The notes under the pieces were generated by a model. The model saw only the letters and a program-made list of their open reading frames with translations, searched no databases and had not been told where the DNA came from. From a virus, in the IMG/VR virus record IMGVR_UViG_3300027899_000026, positions 1 to 43,215 of that record: a stretch of 43,215 nucleotides of DNA. One strand, written 5' to 3'. Below, piece by piece: positions 8,446-15,311 of the stretch. The translations under genes were made by a program, and so were the position numbers. Every line of letters starts with the position of its first letter. Position 1 is the first letter of the stretch.

Positions 8446-8676
8446 TTATTCCTTTGGAAGAGCATACCAACCTTCATGGATGATGATGCTGTTCTTACTA
8501 CGCACCGTTTTGCCGCTGGAGTCAACCACCCAAACCTTAGCCTTAACGCTCTCAGCGAGGCGCACAGGCTCACCGTGGGGGACGTAAATCACTCTGCTCG
8601 CGCAGCTCACGCTCATGCTCGCGCACACGATCAAGAAGACCGCGCTTAAGATCGGGTTGCTTCTTAGCATCTTCAC
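8446..8676 (-). CDS. Small predicted lipoprotein (possible outer-membrane spanin)
   Basis: 76 residues from GTG 8676, or 74 from ATG 8670. The N-terminus is a clear lipoprotein signal, ILSAVFLIVCASMSVSC, with a lipobox-type end SVSC. The mature part, with VWVVDSSGKTV and EGWYALPKE, is short and soluble. The first ~107 nt lie inside another gene in a different frame (8570-8749), the nested layout known for spanin pairs Rz/Rz1. That, and the holin nearby, suggests an o-spanin-like role. The mature region is not Pro-rich as in typical Rz1, so this is only suggestive. Confidence 0.7.
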   Translation of the reverse strand: MKMLRSNPILSAVFLIVCASMSVSCASRVIYVPHGEPVRLAESVKAKVWVVDSSGKTVRSKNSIIIHEGWYALPKE

Positions 8677-8749
8677 TCGTTATGTCCTTGGTCGTCAGCG
8701 AATGAAGCCAGATGACCAGCTTCATCACGAAGTCGGCCAGGAAGTTCAT
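8570..8749 (-). CDS. 59-residue charged helical protein overlapping the lipoprotein gene
   Basis: The ATG at 8749 overlaps the upstream stop (ATGA), giving a protein with an amphipathic/hydrophobic start (MNFLADFVMKLVIWLHSL) and a highly charged helix such as LLDRVREHERELREQ. The shape recalls a minimal inner-membrane spanin, and the lipoprotein start is nested within it. The hydrophobic segment contains Asp and Lys and is weak for a membrane anchor, so a soluble coiled-coil protein is equally possible. It has no recognised family. Confidence 0.6.
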   Translation of the reverse strand: MNFLADFVMKLVIWLHSLTTKDITSEDAKKQPDLKRGLLDRVREHERELREQSDLRPPR

Positions 8750-8925
8750 TCAGGATCCGTTGCATTCTCAAGGTTTTGGAGAATTCGCCGAATCGCTTTT
8801 TCGGTTCTCAGGTCATCATCACTTAGCATGATTCCCTTGTTTACGGCGTCGTGAACGATTGAAATCGGAGTCTCAACGACGACACCGAGTGTCGCTTTAG
8901 TCAGTGAAGAAATAACTCCAAACAT
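8746..8925 (-). CDS. 59-residue small phage protein in the holin cluster
   Basis: Starts MFGVISSLTKATLGVVVETP and continues with a charged C-terminal helix (RRILQNLENATDPE). I chose ATG 8925 over the upstream alternative at 8982 because the conserved-looking sequence begins there and it just overlaps the holin stop. The N-terminal third is hydrophobic and may be membrane associated. The family is not identified; its place between holin and spanin-like genes suggests a lysis-accessory role. Confidence 0.6.
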   Translation of the reverse strand: MFGVISSLTKATLGVVVETPISIVHDAVNKGIMLSDDDLRTEKAIRRILQNLENATDPE

Positions 8926-8929
8926 AAGT

Positions 8930-9109
8930 TCATTCAGTTTTGGCAGCGGAGGTCTTGTTCTTCCAGATCGACCAGACGGCACCGATCAGGGTGACGGTTG
9001 CACCAGCAATTTCGGCGACTTGATCAGCACTGGCCAATCCTTTGGCGACGAGAAAACCGCCGAGTGCGCTAAGACCGTGGCGGATAAGAGAGGATACGTT
9101 GGGGTTCAT
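8930..9109 (-). CDS. Holin-like small membrane protein
   Basis: 59 residues with two hydrophobic helices separated by a short turn (GLSALGGFLVAKGLAS, then EIAGATVTLIGAVWSIW) and a Lys-rich tail (KNKTSAAK). This is the class II holin/Pam3-gp28-like layout common in podoviruses. Such proteins open the cytoplasmic membrane at lysis. The start overlaps the previous stop (ATGA), so it is coupled to the second membrane protein upstream. Confidence 0.75.
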   Translation of the reverse strand: MNPNVSSLIRHGLSALGGFLVAKGLASADQVAEIAGATVTLIGAVWSIWKNKTSAAKTE

Positions 9110-9303
9110 TTGTTTCTATTTTTGAATTTCTGATACAGTTCAACCAGCTTGACGACGCATGTCAGAAAAGCGGCGAAGGCACCGAGTGCGAGGGATGCCG
9201 TCTTGAGATTCGGATCGGAGAACATGGCGTTCCCCATGATGCCGATGATCGGACCACCGACGCCGATTGAGATGTCTCGAATGAAAGCGTGGTGGTCCGT
9301 CAT
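9106..9303 (-). CDS. Second small membrane protein next to the holin
   Basis: 65 residues. The N-terminus is MTDHHAFIRDISI, then two apolar stretches, GVGGPIIGIMGNAMF and LALGAFAAFLTCVVKLVELY, ending in a basic tail KFKNRNK. It could be an antiholin, a second holin or an accessory membrane protein. The neighbouring holin is the better canonical match. The stop is shared with the holin start (ATGA). Confidence 0.65.
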   Translation of the reverse strand: MTDHHAFIRDISIGVGGPIIGIMGNAMFSDPNLKTASLALGAFAAFLTCVVKLVELYQKFKNRNK

Positions 9304-9312
9304 CGTATGCGA

Positions 9313-9474
9313 TTAGTTAGCGGAAGGAACCTGCGACTGCTTGGCGGCTTCCAGAATAATTTCGGCCAGAGGTACTCCGACCTTTGCGTTCTGGAAACCG
9401 CCAGCCTTGATGGCGATATCGATGAGTTGCAGCAGGGTATTCGCTTGTTCCGTGGTCAGTTCAATTTTAATCAT
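9313..9474 (-). CDS. 53-residue conserved-looking phage peptide
   Basis: The product starts MIKIELTTEQANTLLQLIDI and ends ILEAAKQSQVPSAN. It looks like a compact helical protein with no membrane segment. The ATG overlaps the stop of the 9471-9866 gene (ATGA), which makes it credible despite its size. Function unknown; it is co-transcribed with lysis genes. Confidence 0.65.
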   Translation of the reverse strand: MIKIELTTEQANTLLQLIDIAIKAGGFQNAKVGVPLAEIILEAAKQSQVPSAN

Positions 9475-9866
9475 GCCGACGGAGCATCGGAGACACTCGC
9501 AACATTGACAACCAAAACCGGCTCAACCTGCTCAATGATCGGCGGCACCGGCGGCAACCACGGCAGCGGCGGAGCGATGACCGGAGGGTTGATCTGGTCA
9601 GCGATCTGCGCGGTGACGTTCGCTTCGATGGCCTTCTGATCTACGCCATTGCTGAAGCACCAGCCGAGAACTTGAGCCTGCGTCAGATCCTCGTACGGAG
9701 TGAACGAACCGCTGGGCGGAGCGAACGACGCGCTGCCGTAGCAGGTGCCGCTGTACTGATCCTGCGAGCCGTTGCAACGCCAGTCGGCGGTGATTACGAC
9801 ATCGGTTTTGTCGCCTTCGGTCGGCTTGACCAGCAGGCGTTCGATGATCCAGTTGATGGTAATCAT
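9471..9866 (-). CDS. Conserved phage virion-associated protein of unknown function
   Basis: 131 residues. The pattern INWIIERLLVKPTEGDKTDVV, ITADWRCNG, an S-G-T-x-YGSASF stretch and LTQAQVLGWCFSNGVD is a module I associate with many environmental podoviruses, usually next to tail-fibre or lysis genes. The C-terminus is Pro-rich (INPPVIAPPLPWLPPVPP). It is probably a small beta-rich virion or fibre-associated protein. The exact role is not known. Confidence 0.7.
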   Translation of the reverse strand: MITINWIIERLLVKPTEGDKTDVVITADWRCNGSQDQYSGTCYGSASFAPPSGSFTPYEDLTQAQVLGWCFSNGVDQKAIEANVTAQIADQINPPVIAPPLPWLPPVPPIIEQVEPVLVVNVASVSDAPSA

Positions 9867-9877
9867 GGTGGTATGGA

Positions 9878-11266
9878 TTAGGCGACTTTGACGATGATCC
9901 GCGCACGGCCATCAGCGTCGATGCTGATAACCTTACCGACGGCCAGTTGATACTGTTCGAAGGTCGGATTGCTGACAGCCTGACCTTTGATTCCAGTGCC
10001 GTTGACAACCGGCACGATGTAGTCACCAGCCTTAGCTCCAGTCACGTTGACGGGAACCTGACCAGCGAAGGCAATGCGGTCCACAAGCTGGCGAGCAGAT
10101 TCCAGATCAGCACCTTCAAGCCCAACTCCCCACTTGTCGTTTCCGACATAGGAAGGATCGGTCGATTTCACAACGAACGAAACAGCATCAGCGAACACAT
10201 TGGTCAGCTTACCGTTGGCGTCGATGCCAGCGACATCACCCTTCGCCAGAACGAAGTCGCCGCATTTGACCATGTACTCGGCATAGTCAGCACCGGAAGC
10301 ATTCACTGTTCCACCAGCGTTGATGGAACGCGAAGTGGTTGCATTTTTGCCTACCTTTAGTGCAGTTGCGCCTCCGTTAAAACCTTCAGCATCTGTAACA
10401 TAAACAAGAAAACTGTTGTTTATTGTAGAAGATGTCCAACGCGCCATTTCGACACCCGCAGTAGAACCTGCTGATTGAATCCAAAGACGACCATTTCCAG
10501 CCGCACTAGGAGTTCCAATCAACAGATTTCCCGATGCGTCGAGCCGCATTCCCTCAACCGGAGTCAGCGCAGCGCCAGCACCACTGGAATTGTTCGTCGA
10601 ATAATACCATTCGTGCGTTCCAGTGCTGGGGTTTTGATGATATGAGAGCGAATAACCGTTTCCGATGTACTTGTTCGCTCCATCAAAATATCGGTTGTTG
10701 GTAAGAAACAACGTACTAGAATACTGCCAAGCAGCCGATTGAGTTCCAACCTGAACTGCTTTCACCGAGTTTTGCCACGCACTCGGCGCAACCCCCACGC
10801 CCAGCCCCGTGGAGTTCAGGGTCATGGCGTCCGATCCGCTCAACTGGAAAGTATGGGACGATGCACCATACGCCATCGCTGCCCAAGCAGATCCGCCTCT
10901 ATTGTACGAATAAAGGTTGCTGTTTGAATTTGTAGAGCTGTAAAACAGTTCCAATCCAACACCAGTAGTAGGAAACGTCGGAGTTCCGCGAACAGCAACC
11001 AATCCCCGAACGTCGAGCTGTGACTCTGGAGAAGCGGTAAGCAAACCCACCCGATTGTTCGCCGAATCAACCTTCAGGACGTTCGTATCCACCGTCAGAT
11101 CGCCGGTGATGGTGGCGGTACCCGGAACAACGATGTTATTGCCGCTCGGTCCGGTAGCCGTGTACAGCTCCGTGAAGTTCTGGTTGCAGTAATCGAACGA
11201 CGTTCGCAACGGTGTCCCCGTTCCATCGTTCGGCGATGCTCCGATATTGATCGTTTGCTTTGCCAT
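9878..11266 (-). CDS. Tail fibre/appendage protein with peptidase-G2-like C-terminal domain
   Basis: 462 residues. The N-terminus INIGASPNDGTGTPLRTSF is a widespread fibre-attachment motif. The middle is Ser/Gly/Asn-rich and repetitive, as in trimeric fibre shafts. From about residue 310 SGADYAEYM followed by VLAKGDVAGI and SFVVKSTDPSYVG matches the intramolecular chaperone/auto-cleaving peptidase G2 type of C-terminal domain. It probably recognises the host surface. Its neighbours 11293-11938 are small proteins that may join it in the appendage. Confidence 0.78.
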   Translation of the reverse strand: MAKQTINIGASPNDGTGTPLRTSFDYCNQNFTELYTATGPSGNNIVVPGTATITGDLTVDTNVLKVDSANNRVGLLTASPESQLDVRGLVAVRGTPTFPTTGVGLELFYSSTNSNSNLYSYNRGGSAWAAMAYGASSHTFQLSGSDAMTLNSTGLGVGVAPSAWQNSVKAVQVGTQSAAWQYSSTLFLTNNRYFDGANKYIGNGYSLSYHQNPSTGTHEWYYSTNNSSGAGAALTPVEGMRLDASGNLLIGTPSAAGNGRLWIQSAGSTAGVEMARWTSSTINNSFLVYVTDAEGFNGGATALKVGKNATTSRSINAGGTVNASGADYAEYMVKCGDFVLAKGDVAGIDANGKLTNVFADAVSFVVKSTDPSYVGNDKWGVGLEGADLESARQLVDRIAFAGQVPVNVTGAKAGDYIVPVVNGTGIKGQAVSNPTFEQYQLAVGKVISIDADGRARIIVKVA

Positions 11267-11292
11267 ATCTGATTAAATGATTGTTTTTCGAG

Positions 11293-11502
11293 TTACAGAA
11301 ATTCGGTCATGTCCGCCGTGATGATCGTGGAATCTGACGTAATCACCGTGTTATCCGCAGTGATATCCGCCATGCCACCAAGAGTCGAAGCCTCCCAAAG
11401 TAGGCCAATCTCCAGCAGATTACGCTCACGCGGACTCTTGCACGAAGCTCCGTAAGCCTCCGCAATCAGACTAGCGGCTTGTTCGCAGGAGATGTTTGCC
11501 AT
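11293..11502 (-). CDS. Small protein sharing an N-terminal domain with its neighbour
   Basis: 69 residues. The first ~38 residues (ISCEQAASLIAEAYGASC, then SPRERNLLEIGLLWEAS) align with the start of the 11504-11938 product. The rest is a Thr/Ile/Asp-rich run (ITADNTVITSDSTIITADM) that looks like a short beta-repeat tip. Probably a virion or fibre-associated protein; no named family. Confidence 0.6.
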   Translation of the reverse strand: MANISCEQAASLIAEAYGASCKSPRERNLLEIGLLWEASTLGGMADITADNTVITSDSTIITADMTEFL

Positions 11503-11503
11503 A

Positions 11504-11938
11504 TCAATGATCAGCTAATTTGAACCATGCGACTCCGTTGGTCATAATGATCAGACTGTTCCACTGCGGAGTCAGCGCATGGGTCGTCGCGCCATCAATC
11601 GTCTCGCTCGCGTAACCATCGATAATCACCTGGTTCGCACCAGCATTGATCCGCTTGAACGCATAGATACGACCCGGAACAAGCGCAGCAGGAGGCAATG
11701 TCATCGTAATCGCGCCACCAGTCGCATCGGCGATGATCAGATAATCACCGCTCACCACATTGCCACTGGTCGTCACACTTCGATACGCGCCGCGTGTAGC
11801 GCCACCACCCTGAAGATACGTCGCAATGCGATTCTCCAGAGCCAACTTGGCCAACTCGACCTCCCAAGGAGAACGACATCCAAGCGATGCCGCCTCATTG
11901 ATCAGCGTCTCCGCCTCATCGCATGTGATGTTTGGCAT
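11504..11938 (-). CDS. Fibre-like virion protein with a beta-rich C-terminal domain
   Basis: 144 residues. The N-terminal helical segment (ITCDEAETLINEAASLGC and SPWEVELAKLAL) is paralogous to the product of the adjacent downstream gene. After a GGGATRGAY linker, the C-terminal domain (GAITMTLPPAALVPGRIYAF, then NQVIIDGYASETIDGA, ending NGVAWFKLADH) resembles small beta-sandwich fibre or decoration modules. A role in the appendage is inferred from the fibre next door. Confidence 0.65.
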   Translation of the reverse strand: MPNITCDEAETLINEAASLGCRSPWEVELAKLALENRIATYLQGGGATRGAYRSVTTSGNVVSGDYLIIADATGGAITMTLPPAALVPGRIYAFKRINAGANQVIIDGYASETIDGATTHALTPQWNSLIIMTNGVAWFKLADH

Positions 11939-11951
11939 ATCGATTTACAGT

Positions 11952-12248
11952 TTAGGCCATCGGACCACGTCCGCGCTGCATCACCTCGGCGATAAAACCG
12001 CCGCCGCCGGGAGCAGACCCTTCCTCCATCTCCTCACCCTCCTCGTACTCCCCCTCCTCCTCGCCACGCTCAGCCATCTTCTTACCCTTCGACTTCTTCT
12101 CGTATCCAGGAATGGCCATGCCATCAATCTCGATAACCTCAGCCTTGCCACCCTTGCCAAGAACGATAGTCGCCATCGTCTGGAAAGCCTCGCCTTCCTT
12201 CAGGTTCTCGGGAATTTCAACGCCTTTTGGAATGGTAAAAACCGGCAT
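11952..12248 (-). CDS. Small protein with acidic low-complexity tail
   Basis: 98 residues. A folded-looking start (MPVFTIPKGVEIPENLKEGE) is followed by a Lys cluster (KKSKGKKM), then a Glu/Gly run (EEEGEYEEGEEMEEG) and a Gly-rich end. Function unknown. It is the first gene after the capsid terminators, so it may begin a separately transcribed fibre/lysis unit. An acidic tail could act as a DNA mimic or an electrostatic clamp, but nothing in the sequence proves it. Confidence 0.6.
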   Translation of the reverse strand: MPVFTIPKGVEIPENLKEGEAFQTMATIVLGKGGKAEVIEIDGMAIPGYEKKSKGKKMAERGEEEGEYEEGEEMEEGSAPGGGGFIAEVMQRGRGPMA

Positions 12249-12281
12249 GACGGGAGCATCACTTCGTGGCCTACAGTGTCA

Positions 12282-12320
12282 ATTAAAAACCCCTCACCAA
12301 CCTTTCGGGTCGATGAAGGG
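12282..12320 (-). terminator. Second of two tandem terminators behind the capsid gene
   Basis: On the minus strand a 12-pair stem (with three G-T pairs) closes over the loop CGAAAG, built from bases 12320-12308 and 12301-12290. It is followed by TTTTT at 12289-12285. Confidence 0.75.
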
Positions 12321-12365
12321 TGTCCTCGTTTTGAGGGACTGTACAATGCCGGCGAAAAGATACGT

Positions 12366-12400
12366 AAAAACAAAAAACCCGCAAGCCTTTCGACCTGCGG
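12366..12400 (-). terminator. First of two tandem terminators behind the capsid gene
   Basis: On the minus strand CCGCAGG pairs with GCTTGCGG (one G-T), with loop TCGAAAG, then TTTTTTGTTTTT. It lies about 30 nt past the capsid stop, giving a strong rho-independent terminator for a highly expressed gene. Confidence 0.82.
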
Positions 12401-12429
12401 ATTCTTTCGTATGCTTAGCGTTTACAGCG

Positions 12430-13668
12430 TTAGCTGCAAATGATCTGAGTCAAAGCACCAGTGCAACGACGGAAGATAATCGTCATGCCCTGGTTCGTGA
12501 ACACCGGCTCGCTCGCATGAACGAACTCAGCGTAGTGCTGACCCTTCTTGTCCAGAGGATCAACGCAATCGGTGTTCAGCTTGTACGCGCCAGTCACCCA
12601 CTGCCACTCGCCCATGTAGTTCGTAGGCATCCACGCCAAGTCGCCAACCCGATTCACCGGGCGAACGATATGGCTCTTGAACACATACGGAGTAACCACG
12701 AACGCAGCCTCGTACGGAGCAGTCACCCAGCTCGGGTTGACGCTGAACACCGTACCCTTAGTACCGCTCGAACTGGTGAACGGCTGAACCAGCGTGTACT
12801 TACCACCAGCGTAGGTAAACCGGGGCGGGAACAGATTCGGCACATGCCGGAAGTTCTTAATCACCCGATTCGCACCAATGCGCTTCAACAACTCAGCACC
12901 AGCGCCACTGCCCTGATCCGCATAACGCAGGTCATCGCGGAACGCAGGGTTGTTCTGAGCGATACGCTGCGAAGCCTCCAGACCGATATACAACGGGAAC
13001 ACCGGACCGTCGCTCGAATAGCTGATGAAGCCAGAACTATCAGGATTCGTCGCGCCATTACGGATCAACGTGGCAGCAGCAACATCCAGCATCTCCTGCG
13101 TCAACTCAGACGTGGACTGATTCAGCGCCTGACCAGCCGATCCAGTCTGAATCCAAGGGAACTCATTCACACCAGACGGAATCGTCTCAACCTGAGTGAA
13201 CGAAGAGTCGGCCACGGCCTTGATCGCGAACTTCGCGAAAGTGTTCTGATAGCGAGTCTCCCAAGAACGCTGCGCACGAATCGACAGCTTCTCCAAGTAA
13301 ACGCGCAAGAACGCCTCCACACGATGATCAAAGGTCAGATCATCCTTACACAACAGCGGACCTTTCAGCGCGAAACGCTCAGGACTCCAGGTAACCGCAT
13401 TGTAACCAACCGGAACGTCATTGTAGGTGACGTCGCAAGCACCTTGATTTTCACCGCTCGCAAGCGTGATGGCCGACCACTCCTCAGCCGCAGTCGGCTC
13501 AATCGAAGTGGTGGTGAACGAGGTCTGGGTCAAACCAGTCCCCTGAGGATACTCGCCGCGCTCAATCAAATTGAGCCACATCGAGCGATACGAAGCCCGC
13601 TTATAAACGTCCTGCGCGAGCGACTCAGTAGCCACCGCGAAGGCGTTGAAAACATTGGAACAAGCCAT
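12430..13668 (-). CDS. Major capsid protein
   Basis: A 412-residue protein with capsid features: N-terminal MACSNVFNAFAVATESLAQD, a long mixed alpha/beta body, no enzyme motif, terminal position before strong terminators and an isolated transcript. Regions such as WSPERFALKGPLLCKDDLTF, RAQRSWETRYQNTFAKFAIK and GLEASQRIAQNNPAF suit an HK97-fold capsid subunit of a podovirus. I identified it by overall look and context, not by a single motif. There is no SD before the ATG. It is transcribed against the scaffold/portal operon. Confidence 0.72.
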   Translation of the reverse strand: MACSNVFNAFAVATESLAQDVYKRASYRSMWLNLIERGEYPQGTGLTQTSFTTTSIEPTAAEEWSAITLASGENQGACDVTYNDVPVGYNAVTWSPERFALKGPLLCKDDLTFDHRVEAFLRVYLEKLSIRAQRSWETRYQNTFAKFAIKAVADSSFTQVETIPSGVNEFPWIQTGSAGQALNQSTSELTQEMLDVAAATLIRNGATNPDSSGFISYSSDGPVFPLYIGLEASQRIAQNNPAFRDDLRYADQGSGAGAELLKRIGANRVIKNFRHVPNLFPPRFTYAGGKYTLVQPFTSSSGTKGTVFSVNPSWVTAPYEAAFVVTPYVFKSHIVRPVNRVGDLAWMPTNYMGEWQWVTGAYKLNTDCVDPLDKKGQHYAEFVHASEPVFTNQGMTIIFRRCTGALTQIICS

Positions 13669-13871
13669 GTGAGATGAAAAATTAAACCGACGTTAAACCG
13701 ACTCTATCGGTAGGCCATCCTATCCATCACACGATGGCTGATCTGCCCACCATTCCATTTTGCGGAGCGTCATCGCCGCTTAGACAGTTTGCGATGGCTG
13801 ACCAAACCTTCGCCTTGCTTAGGGTCGTTACGCGGACTGAGACATAAGAACGTCTACTCAGTCAATTAAAA
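13669..13871. promoter_or_regulatory. Capsid-gene upstream region with repeats
   Basis: About 200 bp without a gene. It holds CGATGGCTGA twice, exactly 60 bp apart (13732 and 13792), a GACTGAG/CTCAGTC inverted repeat (13835-13863), a small hairpin motif GGTAGGCCATCCTATCC (13709-13725), and two copies of GTCGGTTTAA just before the capsid start on the minus strand. No clear sigma-70 promoter is visible. Phage-specific promoters or operators are plausible but unproven. Confidence 0.4.
13709..13725. repeat. Intergenic hairpin motif, copy 1
   Basis: GGTAGGCCATCCTATCC, in which GGTAG can pair with CTATC. It matches 16 of 17 bases of 16770-16786. Both copies sit in intergenic DNA. Confidence 0.55.
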
Positions 13872-14408
13872 TTAGACGGCTGATTGCAAACCCAAAGGGT
13901 TCTCAAATAGCTCATGCTGCTCCGCCATGTAGGACTTATTCCCACACAGTAGGCCAATCCTCCCAGGTCTGATCATCTCAGCTTTCGCCATGAATCCCCT
14001 GAAACTGTACGGTCCAGGAAACGACCCAATCATCAACGCATAGAAATCCACTCCACCAGTCTTCCTCGCACCCTTCCGCGTATCGACCAACAACTTCCCA
14101 TTCTCATACTTCGTCGTCTTCACATCCACCCTAGAACCATCACTCAACACACAGTCATACAACGGATGCGGAGGCGGACGATCCGTATCCAAATCAGGAT
14201 ACAAATTGAACAGCTTACAGAACGCTATCTCTCCACACACACCCTCCAAATCAATCGTCGCAGATGACTCCGCACTGATCTTCAAATTCACAATGTTGAA
14301 CGAGCGATTATTGCCGTTCCTATGCTTCGCCACAAAGTAAGCAAGCTTACGTTCTGCGTGTGTTAAAGAAGCAGTTTGACCGATTTTTACTTTGTTTAGC
14401 ACGGTCAA
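13872..14408 (-). CDS. PD-(D/E)XK nuclease-like protein
   Basis: The 178-residue protein shows the order expected of a restriction-like nuclease: an acidic helix DLEGVCGEIAFCKLF, an Asp in HPLYDCVLSDG, then RVDVKTTKY giving the (D/E)-x-K pair. This layout is shared by resolvases, repair nucleases and restriction-type enzymes. The substrate is unknown. The start is uncertain: TTG 14408 or GTG 14402, neither with a good SD. It is encoded on the minus strand between the capsid gene and the small-terminase candidate. Confidence 0.6.
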   Translation of the reverse strand: MTVLNKVKIGQTASLTHAERKLAYFVAKHRNGNNRSFNIVNLKISAESSATIDLEGVCGEIAFCKLFNLYPDLDTDRPPPHPLYDCVLSDGSRVDVKTTKYENGKLLVDTRKGARKTGGVDFYALMIGSFPGPYSFRGFMAKAEMIRPGRIGLLCGNKSYMAEQHELFENPLGLQSAV

Positions 14409-14573
14409 AAAGGTGGAAAATTTTTGAGGGGGGTATCGTAAACGAAGCCCACCCCCAAAGGGGGCCTCCCCCCTCGCCAGTCAATCTCTACTTATCCCAT
14501 AGGAAAACAATCCTTTTCCTGCCCTAGGACACAAAATGTCCGACAATAGTCTGATAATATGCATTATCAGACT
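14409..14573. terminator. Hairpin-rich gap, including an 11-bp perfect stem
   Basis: AGTCTGATAAT (14548-14558) and ATTATCAGACT (14563-14573) form a perfect 11-bp stem with loop ATGC at the end of the minus-strand gene 14567-15025, extendable by CGAC/GTCG across a bulge. Further left are GGACA/TGTCC, AGGAAAA/TTTTCCT and CCCCC-AAA-GGGGG hairpins. There is no good T-run behind the main stem, so the terminator call is tentative. An operator is also possible. Confidence 0.45.
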
Positions 14574-15025
14574 GTCGTCTCGGTGTCGTTTCCGTGGTTT
14601 ACCTGAACTTCGATCGATCGATCCGGCATCGATCCAAGGAGATTGATTGAAACGCTGGTAGCTTCGCCTTGTTCACTCCAACCGAAAACGAGAGCCGATC
14701 GCTTTGCAACGCTTCCAAGGATTTGTTCTCGAGTCGACTCATCTTTGATGCCGTCCAAGTCATAGCTGTCTATGCGTTCGAGCGTTGCAGCTGCGTCGGC
14801 AGCAAGCTTCGAACGGACTAGTGCGGAGAGGCTTTCTAGGGATTGAGCTTTCTTTTCAATGCAAACCGTTTGCATTTGCCTCCTTAGTTTCGTCAATCCC
14901 GTTCGACTGGCTTTGGTTTGCACCGTTTCAACGCATAGCTTCAAATCGCTTGCAATCGCCGACAGTTCTTCTCCGGCAAGGTATCGGGCCGACACAGTTT
15001 CCCAGACTTCGCTTGGCTTCGCCAT
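14567..15025 (-). CDS. Putative terminase small subunit (HTH protein)
   Basis: 152 residues. The N-terminal region (YLAGEELSAIASDLKLCVET, then VQTKASRTGL) reads as a helix-turn-helix like those of small terminases. It is followed by a helical middle rich in Leu/Ala (LSALVRSKLAADAAATLERI) and a short C-terminal part (ATSVSINLLG) resembling the large-subunit-binding segment. If correct, it recognises packaging sites. It lies far from the large subunit and on the other strand. A transcriptional regulator is the main alternative. Confidence 0.5.
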   Translation of the reverse strand: MAKPSEVWETVSARYLAGEELSAIASDLKLCVETVQTKASRTGLTKLRRQMQTVCIEKKAQSLESLSALVRSKLAADAAATLERIDSYDLDGIKDESTREQILGSVAKRSALVFGWSEQGEATSVSINLLGSMPDRSIEVQVNHGNDTETTV

Positions 15026-15188
15026 GCATGACGGGTAACCGTTTTCCGCTCCCCCGGCAATGCGCCGCTTGTGACGGCGCGGAAAATCCCTCGTTTTCCT
15101 AAGGATTTCCCACGTTTTCCCCCTTCCTAAAAATATTTTTACTTTTCTTTTGACTTCCCACCTTGTCCCCCCTAGCCTGTCCTAACCA
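15026..15188. promoter_or_regulatory. Divergent intergenic region before the early genes
   Basis: This gap separates a minus-strand gene from the start of the plus-strand early block, so it should hold divergent promoters. Visible items are a GCGCCG/CGGCGC hairpin (15062-15080), CGTTTTCC three times (about 15040, 15092 and 15112) and a pyrimidine-rich stretch after an A/T run (15129-15139). I cannot point to a convincing -35/-10 pair. Confidence 0.35.
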
Positions 15189-15293
15189 ATGAAATCCGCG
15201 CTCCGAAAACTCTCTTCCTTCCTAGCCCTTTGCCTTACCTACGCTGTCCTAGGTTACGCCTTTTACTTCCTTTTCATCGCCTCTCAGTTCTAA
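15189..15293 (+). CDS. 34-residue single-span membrane peptide
   Basis: Begins MKSALRKLSSFLALCLTYAV and ends FLFIASQF: a basic N-terminus and one long hydrophobic segment, so a small inner-membrane peptide or uncleaved signal anchor. It is the first gene of the early block. It lacks an SD but has the same CAATG-type leader as its neighbours. Small early membrane peptides of phages often modify the host envelope; that role here is inference. Confidence 0.45.
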   Translation: MKSALRKLSSFLALCLTYAVLGYAFYFLFIASQF

Positions 15294-15311
15294 CCCTCAA
15301 TCCAATCACCA

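Noticed and set aside
11579-12443. Plus-strand frames over the small fibre genes and the capsid terminators
   Set aside because: Overlap real minus-strand genes with good junctions; products are Arg/Ser-rich or low-complexity without motifs.
12112-13677. A 521-codon open frame on the plus strand across the capsid gene
   Set aside because: It is antisense to the capsid gene, has Arg/Thr/His-rich low-complexity composition without any motif, and runs over both terminators. It is open only because of the codon bias of the real gene.
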